DNA of 64,000 nt from Leuconostoc holzapfelii (lineage in GTDB: Bacteria > Bacillota > Bacilli > Lactobacillales > Lactobacillaceae): contig NZ_JAAXPO010000001.1 in NCBI RefSeq assembly GCF_012396485.1, forward strand, positions 239,618 through 303,617, written 5' to 3'. Below, piece after piece: positions 62,573 to 64,000 of this stretch (within the stretch, counting starts at the first letter, position 1; each line of letters starts with the position of its first letter). A program made the translations under genes and the position numbers. Under the pieces are notes generated by a model. The model searched no databases. It was given only the letters and a program-made list of their open reading frames with translations, and was not told the DNA's origin.

Positions 62573-63286
62573 TTAGAATAGTTTGTTGATCTGCGCCAAA
62601 GCATTGCGACTCATAACTAACTCACCATGCTCGCGTAAGACATCATTTTTCACAGCTGTCTCTTGAGCGTATTCGATAATCATCGCTTTTTGATCCTTCA
62701 TCATCTCATGACTCATCTCGTCTTGCGCATAATGCAAGGTTAAATAGAATTCAGCGCCATAACGGTACAAATCTGACGCGACATCTTGTCGATTGCTTAA
62801 CTGTGCAATGGGAATGATCGTTTCAAATGTTGGTAACTTAACCGTCAATAAATTATCAACTGGTTGCTTATTTTTTTGATGTTTGAAGGCATCAGTCTGA
62901 TCTTTGTTGTCCGTTGGCACAACCTCTTGCCCATCATCGGACTGTCGTAACGCAGCGCGTCGTTCATCCGAGACATCATCGCCATCGTCCGCCTTATTTT
63001 TTGCATAAGACATCAAGTTATTAATAATATCGCCAACTTGATTATCTTCATCTAGACGTGAAATAAAAAGTTCGAGGCCATTTCGGTTGGGTAAAATTTG
63101 AAAGGTGACTTGATCATCTTCATCAAAGTCATGGTTAACATCTACTTCAGATAGAATACTATAAAAGAAAGATTCAATTTTGTCATGATTGCCAAGCAAT
63201 TCCATAATTGAAATCCCACGATCCTTCAGGTCGTTATTTTCGATCATCACGCGAATCGTATTCTCGTTGATACGTTCCATTTCCAT
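62573..63286 (-). CDS. mecA: Adaptor protein MecA
   Basis: A 237-aa adaptor bringing substrates to ClpC. The N-terminal substrate domain (about 1-95) begins MEMERINENTIRVMIENNDL and has R-G-I-S-I-M-E-L-L; the C-terminal ClpC-binding domain (about 150-237) has L-Y-R-Y-G-A-E-F-Y-L; the two are joined by a charged linker. AAAGGTGG is 9 nt before the ATG. Spx, encoded next, is a known MecA partner in B. subtilis, so the gene pair suggests joint control of Spx levels. Confidence 0.92.
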   Translation of the reverse strand: MEMERINENTIRVMIENNDLKDRGISIMELLGNHDKIESFFYSILSEVDVNHDFDEDDQVTFQILPNRNGLELFISRLDEDNQVGDIINNLMSYAKNKADDGDDVSDERRAALRQSDDGQEVVPTDNKDQTDAFKHQKNKQPVDNLLTVKLPTFETIIPIAQLSNRQDVASDLYRYGAEFYLTLHYAQDEMSHEMMKDQKAMIIEYAQETAVKNDVLREHGELVMSRNALAQINKLF

Positions 63287-63335
63287 AGTGGAGCACCACC
63301 TTTCTCAAAAATAGTGTTAATGACTGGTCGATAAA

Positions 63336-63359
63336 CAAAAAAGACTGACGCGTTCAGCC
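63336..63359 (-). terminator. Terminator overlapping the spx stop codon
   Basis: Minus strand stem GGCTGA/TCAGTC (one G-U pair) with a 5-nt loop then six T; its 5' arm overlaps the spx stop. Confidence 0.75.
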
Positions 63360-63788
63360 TTCTTCAACCACTAAATCTTTTGCTTCTTCTGCAAAGTCGG
63401 CTTTAAACGTTGCGCGAATCAGTTCACGCTGCCGAACTTCACGCGGCAAAAAGCGGCGAATTTCATCGTCATTGTAACCAATTTGCATACGCTTATCATC
63501 AAGAATAATTGGCCGTTTTAATAACGAAGGATAGGTGACAACTAACTCAATTAACTTATTAATTGAAATGTCATCTAAATTTAAGTCCAACTCAGAAAAC
63601 ACTTTCGATCGTGTCGAAATCAACTCTTCGGTACCATCTTCAGTTAGCCTTAACATAGCCTTCACTTCATCTGGGCGTAATGGTTCTTTACTCAAATTAC
63701 GCTCGGTATAAGGCAGGTGATGTTCAACTAACCATTGTTTTGCTTTACGACAAGAGGTGCAACTCGGAGACGAGTAAAGTGTAACCAT
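63354..63788 (-). CDS. spx: Transcriptional regulator Spx
   Basis: A 144-aa ArsC-fold protein that binds the RNA polymerase alpha C-terminal domain and redirects transcription under thiol stress. The redox switch is C-T-S-C at residues 10-13; the R-S-K-V-F-S segment and K-R-P-I-I (about 90) are kept. The tail is longer than B. subtilis Spx (131 aa) and acidic. GGAGGG lies upstream of the ATG, under an extended -10 promoter. Confidence 0.93.
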   Translation of the reverse strand: MVTLYSSPSCTSCRKAKQWLVEHHLPYTERNLSKEPLRPDEVKAMLRLTEDGTEELISTRSKVFSELDLNLDDISINKLIELVVTYPSLLKRPIILDDKRMQIGYNDDEIRRFLPREVRQRELIRATFKADFAEEAKDLVVEEG

Positions 63789-63821
63789 AAAATGTTGCCC
63801 TCCTTGAAATATACTAAGTCT

Positions 63822-63830
63822 ATTATATCA
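63822..63830 (-). promoter_or_regulatory. Extended -10 promoter of spx
   Basis: Minus strand TGATATAAT: TG-extended perfect TATAAT, 33 nt before the start codon; -35 weak. Confidence 0.65.
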
Positions 63831-63871
63831 AAAATATTAACGAAAGTACATGACAATAAAAACGGAAAAAT

Positions 63872-63896
63872 AAAAAAGCACCCTTCTCAGAGTACT
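63872..63896 (-). terminator. Terminator after 5S rRNA
   Basis: Minus strand stem AGTACTCT/AGGGTGCT (two G-U pairs) with a GAGA loop and six T, 7 nt after the estimated 5S 3' end. It ends the rRNA operon that continues to the right. Confidence 0.88.
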
Positions 63897-63903
63897 TCCT
63901 ATG

Positions 63904-64000
<97 letters not shown>

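Overview
The window is a stretch of ordinary chromosome from a low-to-mid GC Gram-positive, almost certainly a lactic acid bacterium of the Lactobacillaceae in its Leuconostoc/Weissella branch. Evidence for this is the pcrA-ligA-camS order, the divergent ccpA-pepQ pair, MecA and Spx, T-box leaders, AGGAGG-type ribosome binding sites, a gluconate operon with a short GntZ-type 6-phosphogluconate dehydrogenase, cytochrome bd (cydABCD), pyruvate dehydrogenase and acetolactate decarboxylase. Weissella is my best guess from protein resemblance and base composition; the species cannot be fixed. No IS element, prophage, CRISPR array or toxin-antitoxin locus was seen.

Layout. 1-3.4 kb (minus): start of rsmD, ylbG, ftsW, an M42 aminopeptidase, gpmA. 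3.7-5.0 kb (plus): purine permease with a PurBox-like upstream region. 5-16 kb (minus): recN-argR-tlyA-ispA-xseB-xseA, then camS-ligA-pcrA. 16-23 kb: a GH73 glucosaminidase and cydABCD. 23-27 kb: DUF1292 gene, ruvX, ireB and T-box-controlled alaS. 27-30 kb: an isoleucine 2-epimerase-like PLP enzyme and an amino acid permease. 30-35 kb: gluconate permease, gluconate kinase and gnd, with a divergent RpiR regulator across a shared operator. 35-41 kb: udk, budA, oatA, ccpA, pepQ. 41-47 kb: CPBP protease, HAD phosphatase, SprT-like protein, a permease/substrate-binding fusion, a free methionine sulfoxide reductase-like protein under a T-box that reads as Met-specific, acpP and plsX. 47-51 kb: an amino acid permease with its own T-box, tRNA-Lys, rpoE, DUF1934 and HD-domain genes. 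51-56 kb: miaA, a GDPD gene, DUF3042, PH-like, TetR, ahpC and a hydrolase. 56-62 kb: lplA-pdhABCD. 62-64 kb: rhodanese, mecA, spx and the 3' part of a 5S rRNA gene.

How it fits together. CcpA-type cre sites lie at ccpA itself, at the gluconate operon and at lplA-pdhABCD, so carbon supply links the central metabolic genes here. LplA can attach the lipoyl group needed by the co-transcribed E2 subunit. IspA could supply prenyl chains for menaquinone and cell-wall lipids. MecA and Spx are proteolysis adaptor and thiol-stress regulator.

The less ordinary material is in the 5' regions: a Met-type T-box on a methionine sulfoxide reductase homologue that has lost two of three family cysteines; a second T-box on a permease with unclear specifier; strong hairpins between the ribosome binding site and start codon of plsX and of the gluconate permease; and three genes (xseA, a short tetR, a GDPD gene) whose -10 box lies exactly 6 nt before the start codon, predicting leaderless mRNAs. 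All coordinates, motifs and pairings were read by eye; no database search or folding program was run.
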